A DNA stretch of 64,000 nt from Flammeovirga kamogawensis (lineage in GTDB: Bacteria; Bacteroidota; Bacteroidia; Cytophagales; Flammeovirgaceae), in NCBI RefSeq assembly GCF_018736065.1, contig NZ_CP076128.1:2108001-2172000 (forward strand). Reading direction: 5' to 3'. The notes beneath the pieces were generated by a model that saw nothing but the letters and a program-made list of their open reading frames with translations, did no database searches and was not told where the DNA came from. Below, in pieces: positions 26,017 to 34,385 of this stretch. How positions within the stretch are numbered: position 1 is the first letter of the stretch; each line of letters begins with the position of its first letter. A program made the translations under genes and the position numbers.

Positions 26017-28029
26017 TTAACCTTTACTTTTTATATTCATTTGGTCTAATAATTCTTCTAGGATTCTATTGTATAACGCATCAGATGCTGTTCTTTTAGT
26101 TACAGCTTTTGTAGCATGAACAACAGTACTGTGATCACGTCCACCAAACTGGTTACCAATAGATTTTAGGGGTTCTTTTGTATATTCTTTAGAGAAATAC
26201 ATAGCGATCTGACGGGCCTGTGCAATATCTTTTTTACGTGTTTTAGATTTTAATTCATCTACTGATATACTGAAATATTCAGAAACTATTTGTTGAATAA
26301 ATTCAATAGTAATTTCTTTTTCAGTATTACGCACGATATTTAATAATGCATTTTTTGCCATATCTAAATCAACTTCTCTTTGCATAAGAGAGGCATTGGC
26401 AACAAGAGAAACTAATGTACCTTCTAATTCTCTAATATTAGAATCTATATTATAAGATAAATACTCAACTACATCATCTGGTACATTTACACCTTCCGAC
26501 ATAAGTTTTTGTTTTACAATCGCTACCCTTGTTTCAAAATCAGGTTTTTGAATATCAGCTGTTAATCCCCACTTAAAACGAGATAATAATCTATCTGTTA
26601 GTCCCTCTAAACTACGAGGAGGTCTATCAGAAGTCATGATTATCTGCTTTCCATTTTGATGAAGGCGATTAAATATATGGAAGAAGTTTTCTTGAGTTTT
26701 CTCCTTTTTTGCTAAAAACTGTATATCATCAACAATTAATACATCTACTTGTAAATAGTAATTTGTAAACTGTTGAACATTATTATTTCTTAGTGCTTCA
26801 ATAAATTGTGTTGTAAATTGCTCTGAAGAAACATACAACACAAACTTACTAGGGTCTGATCTTTTTACTTCGTTACCCACTGCTTGAGCTAAGTGGGTTT
26901 TACCTAAACCTACACCGCCATAAACCACTAATGGGTTAAATGCTGTAGCCCCTGGTTTTCTTGCAATTGCAATACCTGCAGATCTCGCTAATCTATTGCA
27001 ATCTCCTTCAATAAATGTTTCAAAAACATAAGTTGGATTTAAATACGATTCTCTATAGCTACTTTCTTGAGCATTAGGAACTCTGAAGTGATCTACAAAG
27101 TCGTCCGATTTATTCATATTAGGAATAGGACGCTCCTCTGCTCTAGGTTTTTGCTGAGATGAACGGTATTGTGGAGGCTGCTGAGATTGACTCTTGCGAT
27201 ATTGAGGAGGGTTTTGGTAATTATTACTTTGTGTAGCACCAAAACGATCCTGGTTATTTTCTTGTGGAGAAACAGGCCTTTGATTTGGAGGCATCTGGGG
27301 CTGCGACGAAGGTTGTTGTTGCTGCTGTTGATTATTCCAATTCTGAGCTTGTTGTTCTCTTTGTTGCTGTTGTTGTTGCCTTTGAAAGAAATCAGGATAA
27401 GAGTTATTATTTCTATTCTCCTGATTAAATTGGTTGTTATATCCATCTGCACCAAACTCATTACCTTGGTTATCATTCTGAGAAGGAAAACCTTGATTAG
27501 TAGATTGAGGATGTGAAGGTGGTGTATTAGGTGGAACCTGAGGCTTTTGTTGTTCTGGAAACTGAGGTTCTTGGTTTTGTTGTGAAGGCTGTTGCTGCCC
27601 CATTCCTCTACCATGATCATTTCCAGTATTTTGTTGAGGATGATTTTGTTGCTGACTCTGAGGGTTAGGAGAAAAATCTCCATTATTACCTAAGTTGCCA
27701 TATTGATCATACCCTTGATTTTGAGGTTGTTGCTGTTGCCCTCTTTGAACAGTAAAAGGTGCATTTTTAGGTCTTCTAGTCATCATTATAGAATATTCTA
27801 GTTTTCCAGTTGGTCCTAATACTGCATCAATTGCTTTTTTAAGTACGTGCACATAATACTCTTCAAGCCATTCGTAGAAAAAAGGGCTTGGTACTGCAAT
27901 TGTTAAGACATTATTTTCCAGTTTAACGGGTTTTATTGGAACAAACCACGTATGAAAGCTCTGTGCTGAGATTTCACCCTTAATTATATCAAGGCATTCA
28001 CGCCAAACTGTTGAACAATCTTTAATCAT
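26017..28029 (-). CDS. dnaA: Chromosomal replication initiator DnaA with giant Q/N-rich linker
   Basis: Binds DnaA boxes and melts the origin to start replication. The ATG at 28029 is chosen over a TTG three codons earlier and gives 670 residues, against about 450-480 usually. Domain I is at 1-85. The linker (domain II) spans about 97-305 and is mostly Gln, Asn, Pro and Ser. The AAA+ domain has Walker A GGVGLGKT at 371-378, Walker B VLIVDDIQFL, and sensor sequences near SRFKWG. Domain IV ends with the GRDHSTVVHATKAV recognition helix. No DnaA-box cluster flanks the gene, so the origin is probably elsewhere. Confidence 0.96.
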   Translation of the reverse strand: MIKDCSTVWRECLDIIKGEISAQSFHTWFVPIKPVKLENNVLTIAVPSPFFYEWLEEYYVHVLKKAIDAVLGPTGKLEYSIMMTRRPKNAPFTVQRGQQQQPQNQGYDQYGNLGNNGDFSPNPQSQQQNHPQQNTGNDHGRGMGQQQPSQQNQEPQFPEQQKPQVPPNTPPSHPQSTNQGFPSQNDNQGNEFGADGYNNQFNQENRNNNSYPDFFQRQQQQQQREQQAQNWNNQQQQQQPSSQPQMPPNQRPVSPQENNQDRFGATQSNNYQNPPQYRKSQSQQPPQYRSSQQKPRAEERPIPNMNKSDDFVDHFRVPNAQESSYRESYLNPTYVFETFIEGDCNRLARSAGIAIARKPGATAFNPLVVYGGVGLGKTHLAQAVGNEVKRSDPSKFVLYVSSEQFTTQFIEALRNNNVQQFTNYYLQVDVLIVDDIQFLAKKEKTQENFFHIFNRLHQNGKQIIMTSDRPPRSLEGLTDRLLSRFKWGLTADIQKPDFETRVAIVKQKLMSEGVNVPDDVVEYLSYNIDSNIRELEGTLVSLVANASLMQREVDLDMAKNALLNIVRNTEKEITIEFIQQIVSEYFSISVDELKSKTRKKDIAQARQIAMYFSKEYTKEPLKSIGNQFGGRDHSTVVHATKAVTKRTASDALYNRILEELLDQMNIKSKG
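27115..27741 (-). repeat. Low-complexity Q/N-rich linker coding region of dnaA
   Basis: About 209 codons dominated by Gln and Asn with runs of up to six or seven Gln. Codon repetition (CAA/CAG) makes it a candidate for replication slippage and length variation between strains. The antisense frames are open only because of this composition. Confidence 0.85.
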
Positions 28030-28210
28030 TAATAACAACCAGTATTTTCCGATTTTCTAGAAATGCAAAATATCTTATAAAGATACTCAATTCTTTGCGC
28101 TAAAGTAAATAATTGTACAGTAATAGGAGAAGTTAGTAACATTAATTAATGATTTAAATAATATTCGGTTTCTTCTTTAGCTCCTGTACCTTCTTATAAA
28201 CAAAAGGACA

Positions 28211-28252
28211 AAAAAAGGCCCAAACCTATTAATAATAGGTTTGAACCTTTTG
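28211..28252 (-). terminator. Intrinsic terminator after rpmA
   Basis: CAAACCTAT and ATAGGTTTG form a stem with a short AT loop, in an AAAAAAAGG/CCTTTT frame. It follows rpmA on the minus strand. Confidence 0.8.
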
Positions 28253-28277
28253 CAACTTTGTTAGATTAACAAAATTA

Positions 28278-28538
28278 CTATTCAGCAGTTGGAACTACTG
28301 AAATGAAAGATCTTCCCAATCTAGATTTCTTGAACTGTACAGTTCCGTCAACTAGTGCGAAAATTGTGTGATCTTTTCCCATACCTACGTTTTGACCAGG
28401 GTGGTGCTGAGTACCACGCTGTCTAACTAGGATGTTACCAGCTTTAGCAGCTGATCCTCCGAAAATTTTCACACCAAGTCGTTTACTTTCCGACTCTCTA
28501 CCGTTTCTTGAGCTACCCGCTCCTTTCTTGTGTGCCAT
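28278..28538 (-). CDS. rpmA: 50S ribosomal protein L27
   Basis: 86 residues, standard length. The N-terminus is [16 protein letters not shown], directly the mature form that reaches the peptidyl-transferase centre, with no cleaved extension as in Firmicutes. [22 protein letters not shown] is the family signature. ATG at 28538; it follows rplU by 38 bp in the conserved rplU-rpmA order. Confidence 0.97.
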   Translation of the reverse strand: MAHKKGAGSSRNGRESESKRLGVKIFGGSAAKAGNILVRQRGTQHHPGQNVGMGKDHTIFALVDGTVQFKKSRLGRSFISVVPTAE

Positions 28539-28576
28539 GTTTTTTTATCGTTAGGAATTTCGATTTCTAAAATCAA

Positions 28577-28888
28577 TTAGTTAGAGATACCTTCGATAAG
28601 AACCTTTGTGAAGTGTTGTCTATGACCGTTCTTCACTCTGTATCCTTTTCTTCTCTTTTTCTTAAAGACGATAACTTTTTCGCCTTTTACGTGAGCAAGT
28701 ACCTTACCTGTCACTTTTGCACCTTCTACAGTTGGTGCACCTACTGATACATTGTCAGCGTTATCTACTAGAAGGACTTTTTCAAATTCTACTGCAGCAC
28801 CCTCTTCAGAGTCTAATTTGTGCGTGTAGATATATTTATTTTCTTCTACTTTGAATTGCTGACCTGCTATTTCTACAATTGCGTACAT
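28577..28888 (-). CDS. rplU: 50S ribosomal protein L21
   Basis: 103 residues, normal length. [16 protein letters not shown] at the start and [22 protein letters not shown] at the end are L21 signatures; the C-terminal basic part binds 23S rRNA. First gene of the rplU-rpmA operon, with a well-formed promoter (TTG and TACATTTG, 20-bp spacing) on the minus strand. Confidence 0.97.
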   Translation of the reverse strand: MYAIVEIAGQQFKVEENKYIYTHKLDSEEGAAVEFEKVLLVDNADNVSVGAPTVEGAKVTGKVLAHVKGEKVIVFKKKRRKGYRVKNGHRQHFTKVLIEGISN

Positions 28889-28923
28889 TGTGTCTTCGAT
28901 ATTTTTTTCCCTCGAAATGCCTG

Positions 28924-28954
28924 CAAATGTAACCTTATTAATTCACATAGACAA
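28924..28954 (-). promoter_or_regulatory. Promoter of rplU-rpmA
   Basis: On the minus strand TTG (28952-28954) is followed after 20 bp by TACATTTG (28924-28931). Both agree with the Bacteroidota housekeeping consensus and place the start roughly 30 bp before the rplU ATG. Confidence 0.7.
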
Positions 28955-29198
28955 GTATTTAGGTATTAAAACATTGATATTAAATCCTTAAAGAGTCTAA
29001 ACAAGCCATTTTCACTATCATTTGATATGTTTTTTTTATACGTAAACAATTCTTAAGAATATTTTACCAAAATAAATGAATACTAACTTCTTTAATTAAA
29101 GCTATATTCAAAGGTTTGTGATGGATATCAAAAAAGTTCAAAAAATTAGAACTACTTATCGTTTAATAATTTCGTATAATTGTATTCAACCTAATTTA

Positions 29199-29227
29199 TT
29201 GAAGGAATAAAATAAAGAATATTTTTG
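29199..29227 (+). promoter_or_regulatory. Promoter of acyltransferase gene
   Basis: TTG (29199-29201) and TATTTTTG (29220-29227) with 18 bp between. The predicted start near 29234 rules out the TTG start codon at 29235 and supports the ATG at 29277. Confidence 0.6.
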
Positions 29228-29276
29228 CAACTCATTGCGAAAGTCTAAGAGATTACATTTACTAGAAATATTACAA

Positions 29277-30116
29277 ATGGAAGATAATAAAGAAACAGAT
29301 AACAAAAATAATATTACCGACGAGTTTGATAAGGTTAAAGAAAAAGATCAAAAGAAAAAACGATTTCAATTAATAAGAAGAGATAACTTTGGTAATGTCC
29401 TTTTTTTAAAAAGAATGTTAATTGGAACATTAGCAGCACTTACTTACCCTCGATTAAAATTACATAACAATCTAGAAGTAAAAGGTATGGAAGTGCTCAA
29501 GAATCTTCCAAATAATAATGTTCTATTTATATCTAATCACCAAACATATTATACAGATGTAATTTCCTTTTATCATATTTTCTCAAGTGCTAAATGGGGA
29601 TTTAAAAAAGGTGTTGCCAATTTACCTGTATATATGCTTAACCCAAGAGTAAATCTTTATTACGTTGCAGCTGAAGAAACAATGAAACAAAGCGGCATAA
29701 TTCCAAAGATTTTCTCTCTAGCTGGAGCTGTTACAGTTAAACGTTCATGGAGAGCTCAAGGGAAAGATGTGAAAAGAGGTGCAGATATTAATGCTCCTTT
29801 AAAAATAAAAAAAGCTTTAGATCAAGGTTGGTTAGTCACTTTCCCTCAAGGTACTACAAGTCCATATGCCCCTGTAAGAAAGGGAACGGGTAACATAATT
29901 AAGAGTTACAACCCTATTGTTGTTCCAATAGAAATTGATGGGTTCAGAAGGGCTTTTGATAAAAAAGGACTTTTCTTTAAAAAGAGAGGTACCAAATTAA
30001 AAGTTCATATTAAAGATCCTATTCAATTTGCACCAGATGCAAGTGTTGATGAAATAGTAAAAACAATTACAAATGCTATTGGTCAAAATCCTGAGGATAA
30101 ACCAAAATTTGATTAA
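29277..30116 (+). CDS. 1-acyl-glycerol-3-phosphate acyltransferase-like (PlsC family)
   Basis: 279 residues from the ATG at 29277; the frame is open to a TTG at 29235 that coincides with the predicted transcription start. The acyltransferase motif I appears as SNHQTYYTD near residue 86 (catalytic His, Asp) and motif III as FPQGTTS near 195, with Gln instead of the usual Glu. The family transfers acyl chains onto lysophospholipids at the inner membrane; exact substrate unknown. The charged N-terminus may be an insertion. A strong terminator follows. Confidence 0.85.
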   Translation: MEDNKETDNKNNITDEFDKVKEKDQKKKRFQLIRRDNFGNVLFLKRMLIGTLAALTYPRLKLHNNLEVKGMEVLKNLPNNNVLFISNHQTYYTDVISFYHIFSSAKWGFKKGVANLPVYMLNPRVNLYYVAAEETMKQSGIIPKIFSLAGAVTVKRSWRAQGKDVKRGADINAPLKIKKALDQGWLVTFPQGTTSPYAPVRKGTGNIIKSYNPIVVPIEIDGFRRAFDKKGLFFKKRGTKLKVHIKDPIQFAPDASVDEIVKTITNAIGQNPEDKPKFD

Positions 30117-30147
30117 TAAAACCACTTTAACATTCATTTAAAAAAAA

Positions 30148-30186
30148 GAGATAAACTTTGCATCTTAAAAGTTTATCTCTTTTTTT
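30148..30186 (+). terminator. Intrinsic terminator after acyltransferase
   Basis: AGAGATAAACTTT pairs with AAAGTTTATCTCT around a short loop and is followed by a run of T. Confidence 0.88.
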
Positions 30187-30338
30187 TGTAGTTACTTATA
30201 TAATACTGTGTATGAAAGTGACTAGTCAAGCAAACTAAAAATCGAACCTCTCTTTACTCTATTTTGTTACTATAACACAATAGTTATGTATTATAAAACG
30301 TTAATACTATAATTGATTTCCATATATTACCTACAATA

Positions 30339-31544
30339 ATGTCAATACTCCTGCAACGGTTTTTTTACATTTCATCTTTAATTCTACTTACTCAAGTTAG
30401 TGCTTCAGCATTTAATATATCTCCTCCTTCATTTTGGGATGGTGTCTTATTAGCAAGTAAATCTGAAACATCAATAACTGCCTTCGTTGATAAAACAGAA
30501 GATATTGATGCCCTAACAATTGTAGCTAATGTTGATGGTAAGACGATTACACATCCTGTAAAACTTTATGGAAGATCATTAACTATTGAAACTTCAGGAG
30601 ATCTTAATGGCTTTATAATGGTTAAAAAATTAGGGTTTGTTGTTGCATCTACAAAACTTTCGGAAATCGTTTCTACAGAACAGCATTACCTTTTAGCAAG
30701 AGTTGCAGTAATGAAATCTATGGATAAGAAAATTGGATATCAGTTTTCTAGTCGCTCTTATAAAACTTTAGATAAAGCACCTACAGAAGCTAAAAAAAGA
30801 GTTAATAGCGATATTCTAGCATCGAATAGTGCAAACCAAGGATTTACATTAAAAGAAGAAAGAAAACCCATAAATGCAAAACCTAGAAAAAATGACTATG
30901 TATACACTCCTTCCACAGAAATTGTAGAGGAAAAAGAAGTTGAAGAAGATACCAGTGAAAAATTAAACATAACAAATAGTAGAAGTAATGTGGCTATAAA
31001 AGCGGCATCAAACAGTTTGCTTTTTGAGGGTGTAATACATCATGCTATTCACCCTAAATATTTAAAGAAACAGAAATCTATTAGTTTAACCACAAAAAAA
31101 GATGCTAAAGAATTCGATCAAGAGTATGATGTGATAACTGACAATAATAGTTGGCTCTTATTAGAACATAAAAGACGATCAGAAACATATTCTTTTGATG
31201 GGGAATATATAATTAAGTTAGATAAAAAGTATTTTGATATTAAATACACTAACAAAGAAGAAATTGATAGATATCTTGTAAGAAATCATATTTCAATAAA
31301 ACCCTATAACAAAAAGTTGCTGGGTATTTATTTTGAAAACCACGAGATTACCGCTTTAAAATCTACAAGTACTTATACAATAAGTCGATACAATAATAAT
31401 ACACTAAAAATAAAAACAGGAAATATCACCTATACTATATTTTCTGATGAAAAATTATTAGTTATTCGTGAAAATGAAACTCAATTACATAAGCTAAATA
31501 AAAGGATATTTAATCAAAAAGAGCGTTTTTACTACACCGATTGA
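30339..31544 (+). CDS. Exported hypothetical protein, tandem paralog A
   Basis: 401 residues with a signal peptide (ILLTQVSASAF region). N-terminal module about 28-110 (FWDGVLLASK...GFIMVKK) and C-terminal module about 270-395 (NSWLLLEHKRR...YSFDGEY) both match the next gene at 31671; the middle is charged and variable. Likely a periplasmic or surface protein with two beta-rich domains joined by a low-complexity linker. No named family recognised. ATG at 30339. Confidence 0.82.
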   Translation: MSILLQRFFYISSLILLTQVSASAFNISPPSFWDGVLLASKSETSITAFVDKTEDIDALTIVANVDGKTITHPVKLYGRSLTIETSGDLNGFIMVKKLGFVVASTKLSEIVSTEQHYLLARVAVMKSMDKKIGYQFSSRSYKTLDKAPTEAKKRVNSDILASNSANQGFTLKEERKPINAKPRKNDYVYTPSTEIVEEKEVEEDTSEKLNITNSRSNVAIKAASNSLLFEGVIHHAIHPKYLKKQKSISLTTKKDAKEFDQEYDVITDNNSWLLLEHKRRSETYSFDGEYIIKLDKKYFDIKYTNKEEIDRYLVRNHISIKPYNKKLLGIYFENHEITALKSTSTYTISRYNNNTLKIKTGNITYTIFSDEKLLVIRENETQLHKLNKRIFNQKERFYYTD

Positions 31545-31670
31545 TTGTATTTGTATAAAAAAATGAACTTATTTAATTATTTATATTAAATTTAACTAAA
31601 TTAACAACTTTATTTTTTGGTCATATTTTTTAGCCTAGGAAAAATAAAATAACTACTACTAAATAAAACA

Positions 31671-32789
31671 ATGAAAAATAACTTCTCAGGAGATAGTGTT
31701 AAGCATAATCTAAAGTACTTATTTCTCCTTTTTTCTATACCAACGATTCTTGGTATATGTTCTTTTTCTATCTTTTCTAGAGATTGGAATGGAATCCTAT
31801 TAATAACTAAACAAGGAGACGAGTATCTTGCTTTTATAGATAAACTAGAAAGTACAGAAGATATTACAATCGTGTCTTACATAAATAACAATAGAAACGA
31901 ATATGCTATTAATTCTTTAAGTGATGTTATTCATTTAAAATTTAATAAGTCAGATGATGGGTATATTGCTGTAAAAAAAGGCAAACAGATTGTTTCTTCA
32001 GTAAGATTAAATCATATCCAAGACATGAACACCAAGCAATTTAATAGTCGTGTTCAAAAAGCTAAAGACTCTGCTCCTGTAAAACAACAAGAAGTTGTTT
32101 TTGTAGAACCAGAACCTAAAAAAGATCAAATAAAAGTAGTAACTGTTGTAGAAGAGGAAATTACGGTTACCGAAGTTCCTGATGAAAAAATTGAAGAAGA
32201 AAAAGTTAAAGAAGAAAAAGCTACCGCATTAGCAGGTATTTCTACTTATGAAACATTCTTGGTCTATAATCATTATAAACACAGTGTAAAAAATGTAGAA
32301 GATATAAAATCTAGAGATGATCTTTCTAAAGAGATCGTTAAAGAAGCTACTCTTCTAGAAGAATCTTATGAAATAGAAAATGATTACTATTCTTGGTTAC
32401 ATTTAAAAGATAAAAAGAAAGGTGATCATTTTGCTTTTGACGGAGAATACCTTTTTGAAATAGATCCAAAATACTTTGAATTAAAACATTCAGATAAGCA
32501 CCTTCTAAAAGTATATAGAGATGAGCATGATATTCGTGTTAAACCTCATAATAAAAAATGGATGGGTATATATTATCAAGATATCTTAGTTTCGGAATTT
32601 AAATCAGCTAATGGTTATGAATTCTCTAAACTAGATGAAGATAACTTCATGATTAATATCGAAAAACATGTTTATAAAGTAAACTGTAGTAGAACATACA
32701 TTACTATAAGAAAGGATGGCAAAATAATTGAACAATTCAATACAAATTCTTTCAAAAAAGAACCTGCTCCAGTTTTTCCTGCAAATTAA
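31671..32789 (+). CDS. Exported hypothetical protein, tandem paralog B
   Basis: 372 residues with an N-terminal hydrophobic segment (LFLLFSIPTILGICSFSIFS), preceded by a longer basic stretch than in paralog A. Shared landmarks: DWNGILLITKQGDEYLAFID against FWDGVLLASKSETSITAFVD, YSWLHLKDKKKG against NSWLLLEHKRR, and NKKWMGIYYQD against NKKLLGIYFEN. The linker is rich in Glu, Val and Lys. A local duplication is clear; divergence is high, so it is not recent. A terminator at 32828 ends the pair. Confidence 0.82.
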   Translation: MKNNFSGDSVKHNLKYLFLLFSIPTILGICSFSIFSRDWNGILLITKQGDEYLAFIDKLESTEDITIVSYINNNRNEYAINSLSDVIHLKFNKSDDGYIAVKKGKQIVSSVRLNHIQDMNTKQFNSRVQKAKDSAPVKQQEVVFVEPEPKKDQIKVVTVVEEEITVTEVPDEKIEEEKVKEEKATALAGISTYETFLVYNHYKHSVKNVEDIKSRDDLSKEIVKEATLLEESYEIENDYYSWLHLKDKKKGDHFAFDGEYLFEIDPKYFELKHSDKHLLKVYRDEHDIRVKPHNKKWMGIYYQDILVSEFKSANGYEFSKLDEDNFMINIEKHVYKVNCSRTYITIRKDGKIIEQFNTNSFKKEPAPVFPAN

Positions 32790-32827
32790 TTATAGTACTT
32801 ATTTAAGTATCTATTGCAATAACGAAT

Positions 32828-32866
32828 AAAGCCGGTACTCATATTATTATGGGTACCGGCTTTATT
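32828..32866 (+). terminator. Intrinsic terminator after paralog B
   Basis: AAAGCCGGTACC-type stem: AAGCCGGTAC and GTACCGGCTT around an AT-rich loop. Confidence 0.85.
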
Positions 32867-32950
32867 GTATTTTAAGGTTTCTACTCCATTATAAAAAATG
32901 CTCCATTACTATCAAAAAACAGTTTATTTTTAATGTAAACCTCAAAACAA

Positions 32951-32968
32951 ATACCGACCAGTTGGTAT
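32951..32968. promoter_or_regulatory. TetR-type operator
   Basis: ATACCGACCAGTTGGTAT is a near-perfect inverted repeat (TACCRACYRGTYGGTA) of the type bound by many TetR-family repressors. It contains the TTG of the -33 box of the promoter below and lies about 50 bp before the tetR start, so binding would block RNA polymerase and give autoregulation of the whole operon. Confidence 0.75.
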
Positions 32969-32992
32969 GTGTTAGTAATTATAATATATTTG
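32962..32992 (+). promoter_or_regulatory. Promoter of the tetR-Lol-like operon
   Basis: TTG at 32962-32964 and TATATTTG at 32985-32992 with 20 bp spacing match the Bacteroidota consensus. The -33 part is inside the operator. Confidence 0.7.
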
Positions 32993-33016
32993 ACTATCAA
33001 AGAATAAAAATTCAAG

Positions 33017-33607
33017 ATGTCAAATAGTACAAAAGAGCATATTATTGAAGTCGCACTTCAATTATTTAAGGCAAAAGGAATGAATAACATTTCTTTAAAT
33101 GATGTCGTTAAAGCATCTTCAGTTTCTAAAGGAGCGCTTTATCATCATTTTAAAAATAAAGATGAATTATTAATTGCGTGCCTTTTGTCTTTTTGGAAAA
33201 ACCAATCAGAAACATGGATAGAAGTACCTTTTGAGGAAATGTCATTACTCGACGTTATAAATCTTCTTAAAGTGGAGACTGCAAATTCTATTGAGAACTT
33301 TACAAGTGATCATGATAATTCATTCGAATTTTATATCACGACCTTATTTTCTGTTCGAAAATATCCTCAAATTCAAGAATTTAGTAAAGGCTTTTTTAAT
33401 CACTTTAAAAATGGTATTGAAAAAGTGATTAAAAACGATCAAGAAGCAGGTGTAATAAAGAAAGAAATTATTCCTTCCGATTTAGCACAACTAATTATTG
33501 CTACAGGAGAAGGATTAGGAGTATTATCTTTTGCACAAATCTATGATACACCAAATGAAATTTTTAATAACGTATATAACCAAATTTATAAATCAGTAAC
33601 CTATTAA
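33017..33607 (+). CDS. TetR/AcrR-family transcriptional regulator
   Basis: 196 residues. N-terminal helix-turn-helix at about 8-55 with the typical VVKASSVSKGALYHHFKNKDELL; the C-terminal ligand domain is variable and helical. ATG at 33017. It is first in a seven-gene-class operon (LolA-like, two permeases, ATPase, barrel), and its own start lies just after a palindromic operator, so it probably represses this operon. The inducer would be a hydrophobic or envelope-related compound, inferred from context. Confidence 0.93.
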   Translation: MSNSTKEHIIEVALQLFKAKGMNNISLNDVVKASSVSKGALYHHFKNKDELLIACLLSFWKNQSETWIEVPFEEMSLLDVINLLKVETANSIENFTSDHDNSFEFYITTLFSVRKYPQIQEFSKGFFNHFKNGIEKVIKNDQEAGVIKKEIIPSDLAQLIIATGEGLGVLSFAQIYDTPNEIFNNVYNQIYKSVTY

Positions 33608-33611
33608 TCAG

Positions 33612-34367
33612 ATGAAAAAAATTCCTATAATCCTTAGTGTTATTTTTTGTTTTATAACCTCTCTTACTTATGGACAAAATGCATCAGAAATCATAGAAAA
33701 GATGCAAGATCATCAAAGAGGAAAAAGTAGTTATACAAATATGACTATGAAAGTTGTTCGACCAGATTGGACTAGAACAATGAATATGAAATCTTGGTCT
33801 TTAGGTGGTGAAGATTACTTTTTAGTATTAATTACATCTCCTGCAAAAGATAAAGGATCAGCTTCTTTAAAGAGATTAAAAGAGATGTGGAGTTGGACAC
33901 CTAGTATAGAACGTACTATTAAAATATCTCCATCAATGATGTCTCAAGCTTGGATGGGATCTGATTTTACTAATGATGATCTGATGAAAGGGTCTTCTGT
34001 AGTAAATGACTACAGCCATAAGTTATTAGGCAAAGAGACTGTAAATGGTTTAGAATGCTATAAAATAGAAATGATTCCTCATGAAGATGCAGCTGTTGTA
34101 TGGGGTAAGGTATTAGTTTGGGTGACTACTGATGGTATTTATAATCAGATAAAAGTAGAAAACTATGATGAGGACATGTACTTAGTGAATACGCTAAATC
34201 AATATGATGTTAAAGAATTAGGTGGACGAATGATCCCTACTCGTCAAGAAATGGTTCCTGCAGATGAAGAAGGTAAAAAAACGGTAATGATCTTGAACGA
34301 TGCAAAGTTTAATCAAAAGATTTCTCCAAACTTCTTCACGCAACAAAACATGAAACGTGTTAGATAA
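33612..34367 (+). CDS. LolA-like outer-membrane lipoprotein-sorting protein
   Basis: 251 residues with signal peptide MKKIPIILSVIFCFITSLTYGQ. The body has the beta-sheet pattern of the pfam LolA_like/DUF1329-type sorting proteins (MTMKVVRPDWTRTMNMKSWSLG, WSWTPSIERTIKI). This class is thought to carry a lipid moiety through the periplasm in a hydrophobic half-barrel. It lies 4 bp after tetR and before two permeases, so it probably works as the periplasmic carrier of the ABC transporter encoded next. It is not the housekeeping lolA by length alone. Confidence 0.88.
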   Translation: MKKIPIILSVIFCFITSLTYGQNASEIIEKMQDHQRGKSSYTNMTMKVVRPDWTRTMNMKSWSLGGEDYFLVLITSPAKDKGSASLKRLKEMWSWTPSIERTIKISPSMMSQAWMGSDFTNDDLMKGSSVVNDYSHKLLGKETVNGLECYKIEMIPHEDAAVVWGKVLVWVTTDGIYNQIKVENYDEDMYLVNTLNQYDVKELGGRMIPTRQEMVPADEEGKKTVMILNDAKFNQKISPNFFTQQNMKRVR

Positions 34368-34385
34368 CACTAAAATCACAATAAA

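Larger units (their letters stand above)
28889..29276. other. Divergent intergenic region rplU / acyltransferase
   Basis: About 390 bp carrying two promoters facing away from each other (minus: 28924-28931; plus: 29220-29227). No small ORF of note. AT content is high through the centre. Confidence 0.5.

Noticed and set aside
27114-27683. Long antisense and alternative frames inside dnaA
   Set aside because: They are by-products of the repetitive Q/N codons in the linker, not independent genes.
28039-28277. Replication origin next to dnaA
   Set aside because: No cluster of TTATCCACA-like boxes or AT-rich unwinding element with repeats was seen; the few box-like hits (18121, 54958) are isolated and one is inside a gene.
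29235-29276. TTG start of the acyltransferase
   Set aside because: The predicted transcription start (near 29234) is at this codon, so it cannot be a translated start; the ATG at 29277 fits.
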